Shown here piece after piece: positions 1 to 13,507 of a stretch of DNA of 64,000 bases; positions within the stretch are counted from its first letter, which is position 1; every line of letters starts with the position of its first letter. The notes beneath the pieces were generated by a model. That model was given only the letters and a program-made list of their open reading frames with translations. It was not told the origin of the DNA and ran no database searches. The translations under genes were made by a program, and so were the position numbers. The stretch is from Manduca sexta (taxonomy: Eukaryota; Arthropoda; Insecta; Lepidoptera; Sphingidae): assembly GCF_014839805.1 (NCBI RefSeq), contig NC_051142.1, positions 18,818,589 to 18,882,588 of the forward strand, given 5' to 3'.

Positions 1-277
1 TTTCATCCACGAAGACGCGCCCTACTACTCTCCCTAATCGCTTGCACTATGCGTAAAGCGCATGAGTTCACACACACACCACGACGGATATCTTTCATAT
101 TGAGGCTTGCATCAGTTCCCTTACCTCGCGACAACCAGCGACTCCGCAGCTCTAAAGAGATGGTGTTCGTGGATGAAATAACGTACACAACAATCCAAAT
201 GATAGACTTTTCAGTGTAGATAGTTTAATTATAGAATCTATTAAAAATAAGAGTTGTAATCTGTATTGACTTTCCAG

Positions 278-2000
278 GTGGGGCCGTAGATGGCTGGCGT
301 GCGGTTCGATGGTCATCAGCGGCATCTTCAGCCTCCTCGCTACTGCTGTGCCTGTTGGTAAGTTGAAAAAGAAAATATTACATTGTCAAGCATAAAGAAT
401 TTGATAGGCAGTTTACGCATGATTAGGTTTAAGTGAGACTTAAAGAAAGGAAATAAATGTAACATTAAATTTATTTTTATCGCTTGGTCCAAAAAATAAG
501 CAAGGGGTCGTCCTGTTGGCGCCAAAAAAGGCCGCCGCGGGTTTTGGCTGGTATGCTCATGTAGGATATGCTCAGGGTTAGGGATTCCTAATTCCTGCTT
601 GGATGATGCTGTACTCCAAATTATCGACATTGGGCCGTAAGATCGGTGACACCAACAAACGTTCCACTCACCCTCATGGTAGCGATATCGCGTTTTTTTC
701 CAGCAAACAAAAGTGTTAAGTTATCTTATTTCGTAAATTCCCACTATGTCTGGAGTATCCTTGTTTTGTTACAGGGCTAAGAGTTAAAGTATGGGAATTA
801 GGAAGAGATGGTTGGTTAAACATCCAGATATTTTGCTATAAACTTTTGACCTAAATTTCTACAGATAATGATTTTCCCAGGTGGACCGTCAGCATCTCTG
901 GCCATCCTCGGCCGGTTCGCGGTGAACATATCGTACAACATCGGGCTGCAGTACGCGGCGGAGCTGCTCCCTACCGTCGTCAGGGCGCAGGGAGTAGCCC
1001 TGATCCACATCATGGGATACGTGGCTTCGATTGTCGCTCCTTTTGTTGTTTATTTGGTAAGTTTTCTGAAAAAAAGAAGTCATATCCTAAGACTGATACT
1101 GGCACTGATTTTAATATAGAAACTGGTCCTGATACTGACGCTAGGATTGACGCCGGGTTAATGGTAGTCCTGACACTGATGCTGCCACTGGGACAGAAGT
1201 CATATCCTAAGATTGATACTGGCACTGATCCTAATATTAAAACTGGCACTGATACTGACGCTGGGGTAGACACCGGGGCTGATAATACTCCTGATACTGA
1301 CGCTGCCACTGGGATAGCAGCTGCCACTGGGTATTGACAATGACGCTGACGTCAAGACTAATATTGGAACTGACAGTGAAGTTGCTTTCAGACTTACTTT
1401 GAGCATGATAAAGGTAGATAGACGATTTGATTTTACCGTATTAAATGTAATGATTAGTTTCAATTATTTTCAGGCCAATTTCTCTCAAAACCTTCCCCTG
1501 CTGATCTTGGGCGCGCTGGGCGTGGTGGGAGGTCTGCTGTGCCTCTTCCTGCCGGAGACCATGGACACGGAGATGCCCCAGACCTTAGCTGATGGAGAAG
1601 ACTTCGGCAAGGACCAACGGTTTTGGGACAATCCTTGCTTCCCAAGGTATGTGATCGCTTGTTAGCCTACCTTCTATTTGCGAAAATTATATAAATCTCA
1701 GACCTAAAATTAAAAATCATTTTCTCTCATCAGGCGAGCAGCGTGACTGTCCTGTCTTTATATTGCTTAAAAAATAGAATAATAATAAATATATTTGGTT
1801 TCAACAACAGAAAATCCAAAGAAGCCCAGCCAGAGAAGTACACGAAGCGTGCTTCAGTCTCAGTCAAAACTGAACAGGAGTTCGTCAGGGCTCTTCCGAG
1901 TGCCATCAGTTCTAGGGCATCCATCAGAGCGTCAGTCAGGGCCTCCGCCAGATCCAGAAGAGAAGAGAGGAGGGAAGAAAGAAGGGAGAATATGGTCTGA
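278..2000 (+). CDS. 3' part of an SLC22-type organic cation transporter (partial)
   Basis: Four coding exons are visible: 278-357, 881-1056, 1474-1646 and 1811-2000 (stop TGA 1998-2000); the 5' exons lie left of the window. They encode the C-terminal half of a major facilitator: GRRWLACGSM at the start of a helix, then helices with GRFAVNISYNIGLQYAAELL and PTVVRAQG, the characteristic late-helix motif of SLC22 carriers, then LLCLFLPET. Exons 80, 176 and 173 bp match exons 80, 176 and 170 bp of the complete paralogue at 14043-22652 in phase and sequence, so the two are tandem duplicates. The cytosolic tail is longer than the paralogue's and very basic, with RAS(I/V)RASVRAS and REERREERRE repeats. 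Role by family: proton- or gradient-driven uptake of organic cations or zwitterions at the plasma membrane; the substrate cannot be read from the sequence. Confidence 0.9.
1076..1385. repeat. 120-bp intronic minisatellite
   Basis: Two adjacent copies of a 120-bp unit begin at about 1076 and 1196 (the words catatcctaaga and catatcctaaga/t recur at 1081 and 1201). A degenerate third part runs to about 1385. The unit is itself built from variants of a short 'ctgatactg(g/a)c' word. It lies in the intron between transporter exons 881-1056 and 1474-1646. Lack of stop codons in this repeat makes the - strand look open, but that is a by-product. Confidence 0.85.
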
Positions 2001-2582
2001 TCATGTATAAATAACAAGTTTAACATCTGATAATGGCAATATACTTCTGTGTCGTCAGTTCTTTAATAGCAAATTTTCAAAATTTTAGTTTCAAATTCTT
2101 CTGAATAGCTTGGATTTGTACATCACATAAGACTAGCTGCTAAAATTGTAGCTTCATTAAGAAAACAATACACTTCTGAAATCTGCATATTCCTTTAAGA
2201 ATAAGCATATAACGGAGCGTACATACTGGTATATAAAACGCAGCAGTATCAAACGGTAATCTCTTTCTAAAACATCCTTAAGGTATTATTTTGTTTTCAT
2301 GTGACATACGAAGTAATATTGGCCGTTATTATTAACTCTATGGTGCGAAGGAAGATAAACTGCCTTCAGCCATTGCAGTAAAGAGTTGTGTTATGAGGTA
2401 ATTGGATGATTTCGGTGTTAATAATTGATCTCTGATTTTTTTATGTTTAGGTTTGAGTCATTGTGAGATCATGTGGTCGAAAATTTGGGGTAAATTAAAT
2501 ACAATGAAGTATAATTGGATAATATATGTAGATTGTACTAGTAGCTGGTCAATTTTGTTTGTTATTTATTGTCATATTTGCT

Positions 2583-2815
2583 AGTAGGATATATTTTATA
2601 TCCGCCCGAATAGCGACCACCGTACACAAGGTGTTAAAACCCGCCATAGTGACCCACGTAAGTGTGTCGAGTGTTGGGATCGGCCTGTGTATATCCGGTT
2701 CAAACAGGCCGGCATAATTGTGTCGACTGACGAGGGGTAATCTCTCGTCAGTCGACGTTCTATTGAACCCCACTCCACTTACCATCAGGTGCGACAGGGT
2801 CACGTTGCCATGTTC
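2583..2815 (+). repeat. Dispersed repeat, palindrome-bearing family (copy 1)
   Basis: About 230 bp that recurs at 20396-20625 and 31992-32260 on the + strand and at 58020-58272 on the - strand. Shared blocks include gtacacaaggtgttaaaacc, cgccatagtgacccacgtaa and caacaggccggcataattgt. This copy carries a long stem, gtcgactgacgag...ctcgtcagtcgac, at about 2722-2756. The class of mobile element is not known to me. Confidence 0.8.
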
Positions 2816-3639
2816 ATAAAAAAACATAATTATTTATTTAGATTATTTCATGTCTCTAATCTGAAATATACCTACTTCTTACCAGTAGGACTATAATATT
2901 TTAAAAGGTTATTTATCCAGATATCAGCTTCAATACTTATCAGCTACTAGTGCAACTTATGAGATGATGTAAAACCGCCAAAATCAGCGGCAAAAAACAC
3001 GCCGCAGTTCGCGCGCTTGTGTACAACTTGCCTTATAAAGCTTTCTTCCCGGTTCTCCGGGAAACGACTATTCAATAGTACAAACCGAATTTACAATAGT
3101 ATAAATAGTTGATTTTAAATAGTATATCTTATTGTTGGTATGTTTGTTTGTTTTTGCCTTTTCGTTTCTATATAAAAATCTTTTTCTATCCAAATTGTCC
3201 TAAATACTTGTCAAGACGATCTAAGCAGTCTGAGTCTAGATCAAACTAATGTGATAAATTTATTTTGCCTTATAGTAACCAATTGTAAAAATGTATAAAA
3301 TACGTATTTAAAAAAATATATAGGTGTCTAAATCAGTGTCTGTATATAAAAAAAAATCCCGATTTGAATACAAAAGGGTTTGCTTCCCCAAAAATCTTGC
3401 GTTACGAAAAAGAGGTATTAAAATAACTTCACATACGAGGAAGAGGATTTATCAAGTAATGATCAGGAACGTAAATGTGACTTTAATTCTTATCACTTTC
3501 ATCTCAGAATCTTAACACTAAAATCATTATGAAAGTTAGTTTCGTCACTGCAGCTCGGTCTAGTTTCATAAACACAAGATTTGATAAAAATTCCAACTGC
3601 GTAACTCAATTACTTTTGAATTAAATAAATCCTTTCCTA

Positions 3640-3826
3640 TCATCTATATTAACATATAAAGCTAAAGAGTTTGTGTGTTCGCACACAATGTCAGCGACTA
3701 CTGAAGCGATAGATAGGAAATTGCATTACTCTTGTGTTAAGGCTACTTTTTATCCCAAAAAATTATGTCTTTGAAAATCTTTTCCAAGCGGACGGAGCCG
3801 CAGACAAAATATAGCAAGTATAACCT
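3640..3826 (-). repeat. Degenerate retroelement fragment (cttcgcccgc/tatagat family)
   Basis: Read on the - strand it starts with a ctgcggctccgtccgc-like head (3798-3813) and ends in an atgttaatatagat tail (about 3640-3655). This is the same head and tail pattern as 15323-15830 and 24927-25229. Strongly decayed. Confidence 0.5.
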
Positions 3827-4193
3827 CTCCGTGTAGTTATTATTAATACCAGCTTTCTATAAAACCATTGTAGGTAATGACGCGTTAAAGGACCTTTCCT
3901 CTTAGATTAAGTAGTTCGTTCTCAAATAGCAATAGTAAGTTATGTAACTTAATTTTTGCTATCATTATTTAAATAGTTTTAAGTTTAGCGTAATTTTGGG
4001 TGTGTCAAAATTGACAGCTGTCAGTTTGACATCAACTCGGCTGTCGAGGGATGAAACCGGAATGCCTAATTATGTATTTACGTCAGTTTTTCATGAGGCT
4101 TAATAATATTTGATGTATGTATATTGCGCATAAAATTTTATCCGATATTATTCATATAATAATCATATCGAAATTAACTACACCAAATTATAT

Positions 4194-4440
4194 TGACTGC
4201 CTCTGTGGCGTAGTTGTACTGTATGGACGGTACGGCAGCGCTCTGAGGTCCTGGGTTCGAATCTCGGGTCGGGCAGTGATATTTGGGTTTTGTTGCTCAG
4301 TATCAGCTCAGAATCCGCAATTTGTGCCCGATATGGCGATAGGCCCGCGTCCTGTCATGGGACGGAACACACTTGGCGAAAAGTGCGTGCCTTGATTACG
4401 CCTCTGCATACCGCTTTGGAGATAAATGCGTGATGTCTTT
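4194..4440 (+). mobile_element. tRNA-derived SINE (family A), copy 1
   Basis: The head has pol III-like boxes: a tggcgtagttg A box at about 4205 and ggttcgaatct as B box at about 4254. The body (gatatttgggttt, tgcccgatatggcgatag, tgcgtgatg) is shared with copies at 13260-13507 and 63578-63840. A 7-bp tatattg flanks both sides (4189-4195 and 4448-4454), consistent with a target-site duplication. Confidence 0.85.
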
Positions 4441-4937
4441 TATAAACTATATTGTTTTTTAAAAACTGCATTTTTATCTTCGTTTAATCAACGGTCCAAA
4501 GTGCTATTATTATAGAATCGAGTAGAAGTGCATAAAATCCGATTTCATCCCTTTCCGAAATTTGATTAGTGATCGTAAAAATGTGATTTGTAGAGAATAA
4601 GCAGTGACAACTGTTGCCATTTTATGTTCGGGTCGAAATATGTGAACATTGGAATGATTCTGTGATATGTAATAAACATAATGATATTATGGATGTTGTT
4701 TTATTTGTATTTACTTACTGATTGTAAAATATAATCGATGACGTGACCGGATGATTTTATTGATTCCCTCCAAGGCGAATTTCGGTCACGGCGCAAGTGT
4801 GTGCGCAATACACATCTGGTCTCTTTGATCCTTCACTCTTTGTGCTTTCCAAGTCTCACATCGGCGGGGTATCACACCGCCAACTTCCACCGGGCTGCGA
4901 CTAAGTAATGTATAAGATGGAAATACCCAGTCATAAT

Positions 4938-5090
4938 GATTTTAGCCCGACCCGGGATCGAACCCAGAACCTCAGAGCGGTAACCGTACTCGTACTGTGT
5001 ACAATAACAACTACGACAGCTTGCGGCCTTGACCTGACTGCCTCAGTGGCGTATTGCTCATATTACATCATGGGACGGCATAGATTGTGA
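4938..5090. mobile_element. Head-to-head SINE-A fragments
   Basis: 4938-5015 is the reverse complement of the SINE-A head (cccgacccgggatcgaaccc...cctcagagcg). 5034-5090 is a forward piece with an internal deletion (actgcctcagtggcgtattg joined to catcatgggacgg). The two halves face each other, so this is a rearranged or nested pair and not one insertion. Confidence 0.65.
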
Positions 5091-6293
5091 GGTTTGCATA
5101 GACAAATACAAAGCCTTTTTAATAATGTAATGTAAACTGGCCGCGTAACAGTATGTATCTTTTTGAATTATTGTATTTGGAATGAAATAACAATGTACTG
5201 TTACTAAGCAATGTGTGCTAGTCTAATACGGTTGTCTAACGTGTTAAGGCGATACCTCAAGGTCCATTTTCATATATTTTGTTTCACCTTTAATCTGGAT
5301 AACTAAACAAGTATTGGCAAGTAAAGAATTTAAATTCACGTCTAGTTAGTGATTAGTTCTCGCAGTTGAAAGAAAAACGTAAAAATAATTAATAATCATG
5401 GATATTTCGGCCTTTAAAATTTAATATGACGAAATTTTCGCCTTAACTCTATTAAAATATAAGTTCCTATTCTACGGAAAACCTTGTTTACTTTCCACAC
5501 TTACTCTGTAAGGGCGACTCGAAGCCTAAGATAGATACGATGGAAAGTGGGTGTACCAGGTGCGTTTGCCTACCTTTTCGGGGATATCGGGGATTAAAGT
5601 CGTGGATACACATACGTTTCAATAAAACTTAACGTGTATAGGCGATTTGAAGTATTGAATTCGTTCAGCGGCTTATGTGACTGTAACCAATTGTAATGTC
5701 TCAGTGCGAGTTCAGTGTTAGGCCAACACTTTGTTATTTAGGTTTTGTTACTATTTATTGGTGGTCAAGCAAGCCACATACTAGAGAATAAAACTTATTC
5801 GTCGATTGGGAAACGGCCATAAACACCGGTCACACAATTTTAAAACTATGGTTGCTTAAAAAAACTCACACTCCGTTTAATAGTTTTAAATATTTAAAAT
5901 TTGTTTTGTACTTCCAAAGCGGCAAACTTTTTTAAGGTTTCCGGAACTTCCATATACGTGCGGGTCCCTAAAAAACGTTAATACAACATTAATTGGATGA
6001 TGTCACGCACACGCGTAACAGACGCGAAATGATCAAACCAATTGTAATGGTACGCGGAGCACTTAGATATTTATAATTAATAAAAAAGTATTACAATATT
6101 TTTTAATTAGTCTATTAATTCTACAATGTAGGCAATTATTATTTTAGTAATGAATTATATTCATACATTTATTTAAATTTCAGAATTATACAATTTATGG
6201 TTTGTGAAGAAACACATTAAAACTCTATGGCATATATCCAGGATTCTAATTCGCGACTTCTCTTGTTATCATTGACGTAACCAGTATGTTACT

Positions 6294-6611
6294 ATTACGT
6301 ATATTCTAATACACGAATGTCCATATAAAGTATTTGTTCAACATCTGAACTAAAATGGCAACCAAAACGTCACTGTTATAACTTATTTATTCACTTGAAC
6401 AACGAATAATTTTACTTATTTGAATATTATTTTTTATTCACATCCAGGCTTGCACTCAGACCCGCGTTTTTATATTATGAGCGCCACTCCGTACACAACC
6501 ACAAGCATCAATATTGATACCATACGAAAATTAATTTCAATGGATGGACAGTTCAATTCAGTTGAACACAGTGAATGTTCGGAACGCCAAATCTAATACG
6601 ATGTACATACT
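6294..6611 (+). repeat. Dispersed ~320-bp repeat, copy 1 (inverted partner at 54381-54697)
   Basis: Runs from acgtatattcta to ccaaatctaatacg. The reverse complement of 54381-54697 matches it nearly base for base, for example aaaatggcaaccaaaacgtc, ttgaacaac(g/a)aataatttta and cacaaccacaagcatcaata. No coding potential seen. Class unknown. Confidence 0.85.
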
Positions 6612-8872
6612 TATATATCGTTGATTACGTATCTATTATATTATTTCACGTCAATTAGGTACACTGTTTAACATTAATCAATGCCATATTATTTCTTTTA
6701 ATTATCCATTACTGATTGTAACTCTTTTTAAAAAGTCCATACGAATTTATTGTCATTGTATAATGTAGAGTTTCCATGGTGTTTGATACGAAGAATAAAA
6801 TGTATTGCCGCCGTCTCCCTAAATATGTAGGTAAACATAAAATTTTCTTCAAATTGAGAGAAACACAAATTGCTAGGGGTTGGTATTCGTATTGAGTTGT
6901 ATTATCCCTGATTTGATTATAGGCTCAATAATAACCATAAGATGAAAAGTTAGGGGAAATAATTTATGCCGAATTGTCCTATTCAACACGGCCGACATCA
7001 GCTTATCGCAACACAGACTTATTATTCATATTGCAGAAAATATATTATTTAGTTTCTGCAAACATCGCCTGCCCCCTACACCATATTAGATAATCCATTC
7101 CCGAACTAATTACATTAAAAACTCACATAAATATTTCCGACAAATCGAACCTGGAACCTCTCCGTCCAGTCCATAAACGCTACCAACAGACCTACGAGTC
7201 AGTGTGCAATGTTTTCTACCAATAAGTATCTTGATTGATTTAATGGCCACTTCATCGCACCGCGTAGATATAGGAACTAACAGACATGACAATCCAAAGT
7301 GTCCAAGAAAATAGATTTTTTTATTGTTATAAAATGTCTGACTTTAACTGTAGTCTAAATGTAATGGGCTAACCATAGGCAGTGAGGCCATTAAAATGTA
7401 GAAATGTTTTTTACTGCGTAAGCAATTCTTGGAACGCGACTCAGAAATCCAGCCATGGTTTTTTTCTACCAACAATACATCCAGTGTCGGCCTTAGCTGA
7501 CACGTGGTTTCGCGCAGGAGCAAAAAAAGCCTCGATTTGAACAAATTCGTTTACTGACTTTGTTGGTTAAAAGTAGAGGTAAAAAAATAGGTCCTTGATG
7601 CAGGCCCAACAAGGCTTACGTAAGCGCGAGGCCCCAGAGTGTTGCCCGGTTCGCCTTCCCCTTAAGATCGTCTCTGAGTACATGCACATTACTCGGCAAT
7701 AAAAAAGAAAGATGTTTTAGATACTCTACCAAGTCTGGGTAAGCTTGTTTTAGTGATAATTTTCTTTCTCTTGATTTTTTTCTGTAATTAAGGACTTTGA
7801 GTTGCTCAGCGACTGTCAGGGCTATTGTACAAAAGAAATAATTACTTTATAATATAAGTGAACCTCAAGTATAAGCATCTAGCAACATCACATATTGGTT
7901 CAGCTAATATACTTAGGAATAGGTACTCCTGTATTCAGAGGTTTTATTAGGAATGTTAATTTTTAAGTCGAAAAATTGAACGAATGCGTTTTGTAATGAA
8001 AGTTAAAAATGGTATTGCATAAGTAAGAGTTTTTAATTAGTTATTTCCCCGTGTACATAGTAATTAACGTATTTGTACAACGATGTACGTAAACTGCTAA
8101 GAACTAGTATCAACTAGTATTACGTTATCTTGATATTTTTATGTCAGATTGGGTGAGAAATGAATCTGTGAAAGATAAATAACACGAACTATGTATTAAA
8201 AACTAAAAATCATTATAAAATTCTTATATATAAGTACTGAATCGAGATACCATAAAGGTATAGGGATTTCGTCGCGTAAACTCAATCAAATTGTTTCCAA
8301 AAACACAACAGTCTATCGTGTTATACCTATGTACCTAATTTATCATGTTGTAATAGCTTTCCTGCGGGAAATTTATACTGTTAACGTACTTATACCAACT
8401 AAGCAAGTCGTTTTGGCAATTTCACATGCTTCTCTCTTAGCAACCTTATAAATATGTAGCAAAGGTCCAAAACCAACAACCAAAGCCTATCGTTTACAAT
8501 TGTAACACTAGGGTTTAATAATTCCTTTGTCTATGGCAAAGGTCGAATGGATTTAATTGAAGTTATTGATGTAACCATCGCGGTTACTGACAACACTCAC
8601 CTACACGCTAACGATACCTACTCTAGAATGTTATTATTAAGTATATATATATTTTGATACTCTCATGAAAGCGTACTACGAATCAGTCTCCCAGTTTTAT
8701 TTCCGAATAAAAGTTCCCAATGTAGTCATTTAAATTTTATAGCACTTGTTTACTTGAGTATGTGTTAATATAGTAATTAATTCGCCCGTTTACAAAACCA
8801 AATTAACGGAATACTAATTTATTATACTAGTGTTAGCTCACAGCATCGCATGCTAATTTAAAAAGGCTAATA

Positions 8873-8990
8873 TATGTCCTTTCTTAGGATCCAAGTTTAT
8901 TCCCTACAAAATTTCATCAAAATCGGTTTAATGGTTGACCTTGAAAGCAAAACAGATTCACAGACATGAAAACTAACTTTTTTAAATCAT
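8873..8990 (+). repeat. Retroelement 3' fragment
   Basis: Contains the phrase 'ccctacaaaatttcatcaaaatcggtttaatggttgacc' in diverged form. This is the part of the cttcgcccgc/tatagat family that precedes its tail. Fragment only; boundaries are approximate. Confidence 0.45.
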
Positions 8991-11900
8991 TATAGGGACA
9001 CAGAGCTATTTTCGCATTTTTAGGACGTAATGATTCTACTATTCAACACCTTTGCCCTTTCTGTGACTGTACACAAATTATTTATACGTATATCCAATAG
9101 TAACTGCAGGTTGTCGCTTTTTGCCTTGAACGGTACAGTTTAATATAAGAAACAAATAATTTGACTCAGATACGATTCTGTTACTAATTCTGTAAAATAG
9201 AAATTCAAACAACTTATTTTCTCGAGTGAATAGGGCTACTATATTAGTACAGAAATACTATATTAGTGTCGTATTATCTTTATTAGTTACCAATGTGCGA
9301 AACATTATTGTTTCTTCACGAAGCAACGGCTGTACGCGCCGTAATTTGATGCATAGGTATTCAGTTATCGTTTCTTGTCTCCGAAATGTAGTAACGTTAT
9401 CCCACTTTAATGAAGGGTAAGCGAAACCCATCTTCAAACATCCAATTAAAATAACGACAGTAATATTTTTAAAGATCAGTTCAAACTAGTATAATTTAGT
9501 AAACTGTTAATTTTCATTAGATTAATTTGACAGCTCGTTGCCGCCATTTTGTGTCGTGTGTCTGAAGCTACAAGTTGACTGCATCTGTATGACGCCTTAT
9601 TGAACCTAAAAGATCGCATATTGTGTTAAAAAAAAACCATAAACAGCTTTAAATAAACATTACATATGACATATTTACAGATACATTAGTCTTTTTTGTC
9701 TAGTGTTAGACTACAAAACTTTGCTTTACTTTTTAGCTTTGTAGACAGTGGACTTATAAAAAATATTTGAACAGGGTCCCCGAGAAATTTAAAATAGAAC
9801 CTTAAAGTTACATAACCTTAAGGGTCTATTTAAAGGTTTTTATTTAGCATTTAGTACGTAACTATTTACGAACTAAATTCTGTACACCGAATTTTCAAGG
9901 AATAGGCTGTATCTAACTTTAATCGTCTGATTATAGTGTTCATGAATAAAGCCTAACTAACCTATTTACTGTTTTAATTGTTGATTTTCAAATAATTTGA
10001 CGTAATGAAAAAAGCGGTAAAACAGTATAAATCAAATAATGATTATGGAAAGAAGGAAGTGTAATCATTTTAAGAGTCACTGGAGACGACCGGCCCAGTG
10101 TAGTTGCAAATACCGTAAAACTATTTATATCTTATCATTAAGACAAACCGAATAAACACCGCAATAACTAGTGAAACCTACATAATTCTAAAACAAACCG
10201 AATTATGTCAACATTTAGTTTTATAAAGCATCCATCGACGTAACACCATGCCATTCATTCAAAATCTACCACTCGTGGACGACAGCCGTCTACGCGTCTC
10301 AATTATTTCGTAGTTCCGTCACAAGCGTCTTTGGTGGAAAATAAGGAAAACCGGGGTAAGTTTTAATAACTCAATCACTACGTTATTTCTAATAGACACG
10401 ACATTATCATAGAACTTTAAATTTTAAATGAGTAAACTGGTGATAATGTAATGTTATCACATTGTCCGGTGTTTGTCACATTTGAGGTTAAGTTCCATAT
10501 TATCCAGTCAATATTCACAATGGCGTAACACAACGCGAATAAAAATATAGCGGTAGCACCCACCCAGAATACGAATCGTATTTTTGTTTTGACCAAAGCA
10601 GTAGAGGTATGGAAAGGGCCGCCGATGACAGAAGTTATTTTTAATTTTTATCGGTTTAAATATAGTAATAAACTCTATACTCTATAGCCACTACATAAGA
10701 TATATATTCCAATGTAATCCGTAATAATATGTTTTAAGTAATTCATTCAATTAATTTCCAATAACTAGCTACATTCATTGCCATTCAAACTTCAAAAACA
10801 CGCGTAAAATCATTCAAGACCGAAATTCAGTTAAACACATTAATAATCACTTTTAGTTAGAGCATGGTCGATACGGCCGGACCGCATAACTAAAATAACA
10901 ATTTGACGTCACGTGTGACGTAACAGTGACATCATGGTGGTAGACATCTTTAACCGATCAATAAGTTTCTCTGGTATTGTGTCCTATCGCCAGAGACCTT
11001 TTACCTTTCTCTCTTTCAGTAATAATTATTATAATAAGGACAGCATCAGAGGTCATAATAAAATGGTGGGTACTTTGGTATAACTGATTGTCTATTTATA
11101 ATTTTCATTCATTGCCTTGAACTGATTAACACATCTAAATATATAACTTTAAGTCGTTGTTTCTAGGCAATTGTCAACAAATATTCATCGAATATACACA
11201 TTTTCTACCTAGTATATTTCTTTTTATGTTTACACAAATTGTATTTATTTCACATTAATATAACTTATGTTATACATACGTTGTGTTTCCCATAGGGTGA
11301 CGGGGATTGATGGTTGGAGGTTCCGGTATTTGATATGTAAATCGCCTTTCCACCTAGTATTACGACTAAATTTATCGCACACAAATTAAAGTATTAGATA
11401 TTTAAATACCTTAATACAATAAACTATTAGTAATGGGAAAGAAACGGCCATTAGTTGGGAGTATATTCGTAGATCCTCGGGCATTACCTTTACTTCTTTC
11501 GAAGTTTGTTTTTTTTATTAAGCATTTATAACTTGTTTGTACTCAGAAAGAAATTAAAAGGAGTTTTAACAGTTTTTCATAGTCTATGAATCTGCACTAC
11601 GCCGCATTTGCTCTACCAAAGAGTCTCATGCCCAGCTGTGGGATATCACAGGGCCGATATTATTACAACAATTACTTGAGGTTATAGTTTAATTGATAAC
11701 TGCAAACACGTTAGTACAACGTGGCATCTACTGCAAACTATCACGAGTGTACTGACTGGCTATGTTGCTAATAATGATGGACTGCATTTAACTTCAGGTC
11801 ATAATATAAAGAATTAAATGAATGTTCTTAACGGGCTCTCAAATGTAGATTTGTACACTGGCAAAAAGTAAAAAGATAAAACGATCGTGCGGCTGGTGGA

Positions 11901-12879
11901 CATAAATGACTATAGATTTGTACTGTTTTTTTACGGTCAATTTTGAGAGTTCTACTCTGATGATTTCCTGTCTTTATTTTAAACATAAAACAACGATTTG
12001 GCTCGTTACGAAAAAACTGTTTTCCACGGTACATTTCCTCTACATCGTAGGTAGCAATTAAAATATATTAATATTAATTCGACAAAAAAATACACAGTAA
12101 TTTATAGCTCCTCGAAAAAGTTAGAAATAGAGAATTTAATTAAAGTTTTAAATAAGAATAGTTAATTTAGAACCATTCCCCAATTCTTTCTATAAGGGTC
12201 TGTACTATCCACGATTCTTTCGTTTTCCATGCGTATGCGCATCTTTTAACATACCTTCTTCATAATTAAATAAAATAATGAGAGGAATGTAGTCAAATAA
12301 CTATTTATTTTAATTATATTATATTATTAATATGTGTGTTTTGTATATTGTTCTCCAAACAAATTAAAAGAGACGTGCATTAAATCGCGAGTAATAAAAT
12401 ATGATATCTATTTTATCTCTCATCTGAGCACGATTACTGAATGAGTACATAGGATTTATGCTATAATAATGATAATTACGGTCACTGTTGCTAAGCGCTC
12501 TGCCACCGAGAGCGACAGACGCTAGGAGGCGCACGGCCACCAATAACACTTTTAACAGTAGTTAATTGCTAATGTACTATCAATGAGTCAATGTTCCAAA
12601 GCGAAACAAATCAGGCTATACACGCTACAAGGGTTTGATCTAATTTTATTCAAGTAGTTTTGGGTTCGCTGGATGTGGGTTTTCTTGCGTGTACTGTATT
12701 GAGTCTGACGATAATAATAACTCAGTCTTCTTGTAGTAGGCTTTTATTATACACTTGTTTACTTAGAGATACGCGCTCCACTGTGTGTTCCGTGTAGAAG
12801 TCCCCTTGTCATAGACAATACCTACTCCCGTCTAGAAGCTTTTGTCCATAGACATAACGAGTGGCGTTCGGATACGCCG

Positions 12880-13075
12880 CATAGTTATATAACAGCTTTT
12901 GCTCGCAGCTTACATGAAAGAGTTTTTCTAGGGATAAAAGTAACCTATGCCTGCCCCATGGTCTCATATTATCTTCACACTAAAATCGAAATCTGTTCGG
13001 TAGTTTTTAAGTTTATTGTGTTCAGACAGAGGCGGGGCGGCGGGGGACTAAGTTTTATAATTTGTAAGGATAGTT
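12880..13075 (+). repeat. Degenerate cttcgcccgc/tatagat-family fragment
   Basis: A head-like 'ttttgctcgcagct' at about 12897, then gggataaaagtaacctatg and aaaatcgaaatctgttcggt. The order matches the better-preserved copy at 24927-25229. The usual tail is missing. Confidence 0.55.
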
Positions 13076-13259
13076 CCCGTACATTTCATTGCGAAAGTAT
13101 ATCTAGACGATAATTTAGCGGCCATAAAAAATATAAACATGTGCAGCAATCCGTGCGATTATAACGTGTATGACGAATGACCTGCGTAATTTAGAGATAA
13201 GGAAATCCACAAATTTAACAACGTACGTTGTTATAAATTATTATATACGGTAAATCCTG

Positions 13260-13507
13260 CCTCGGTGGCGTAGTTGTATTGCATGTCCGGTACAATAGCG
13301 CTCTGAGGTCCTGGGTTCGAATCCTGGGTCGGGCAAAGTGATATTTGGGTTTTTCTGCTCAGTATCAGCCCGGAGTCGCAATTTGTGCCCGATATGGCGA
13401 TAGGCTCGCCCCCTATCACATCATGGGACGGAACACACTCGGCGAAATGTGGGTGCCCTAGTTGCGCCTCTGCATACCCCTTCGGGTAAATGCGTGATGT
13501 TATGTAT
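13260..13507 (+). mobile_element. tRNA-derived SINE (family A), copy 2, with 10-bp target duplication
   Basis: Begins cctcggtggcgtagttgtat (A-box region), has ggttcgaatcc as B box, and ends near gcgtgatgttatgtat. It is flanked by perfect gtaaatcctg at 13250-13259 and 13508-13517. It is very close in sequence to the copy at 63578-63840, so both are fairly young insertions. It lies upstream of the second transporter. Confidence 0.93.

Noticed and set aside
1010..1463. Two overlapping open frames on the - strand
   Set aside because: They arise from the stop-poor 120-bp minisatellite in an intron and overlap transporter exons on the other strand.
4194..4280. tRNA-like boxes suggesting a tRNA gene (also at 13260 and 63760)
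   Set aside because: The boxes belong to a repeated ~250-bp SINE with target duplications. No cloverleaf with a paired acceptor stem is formed.
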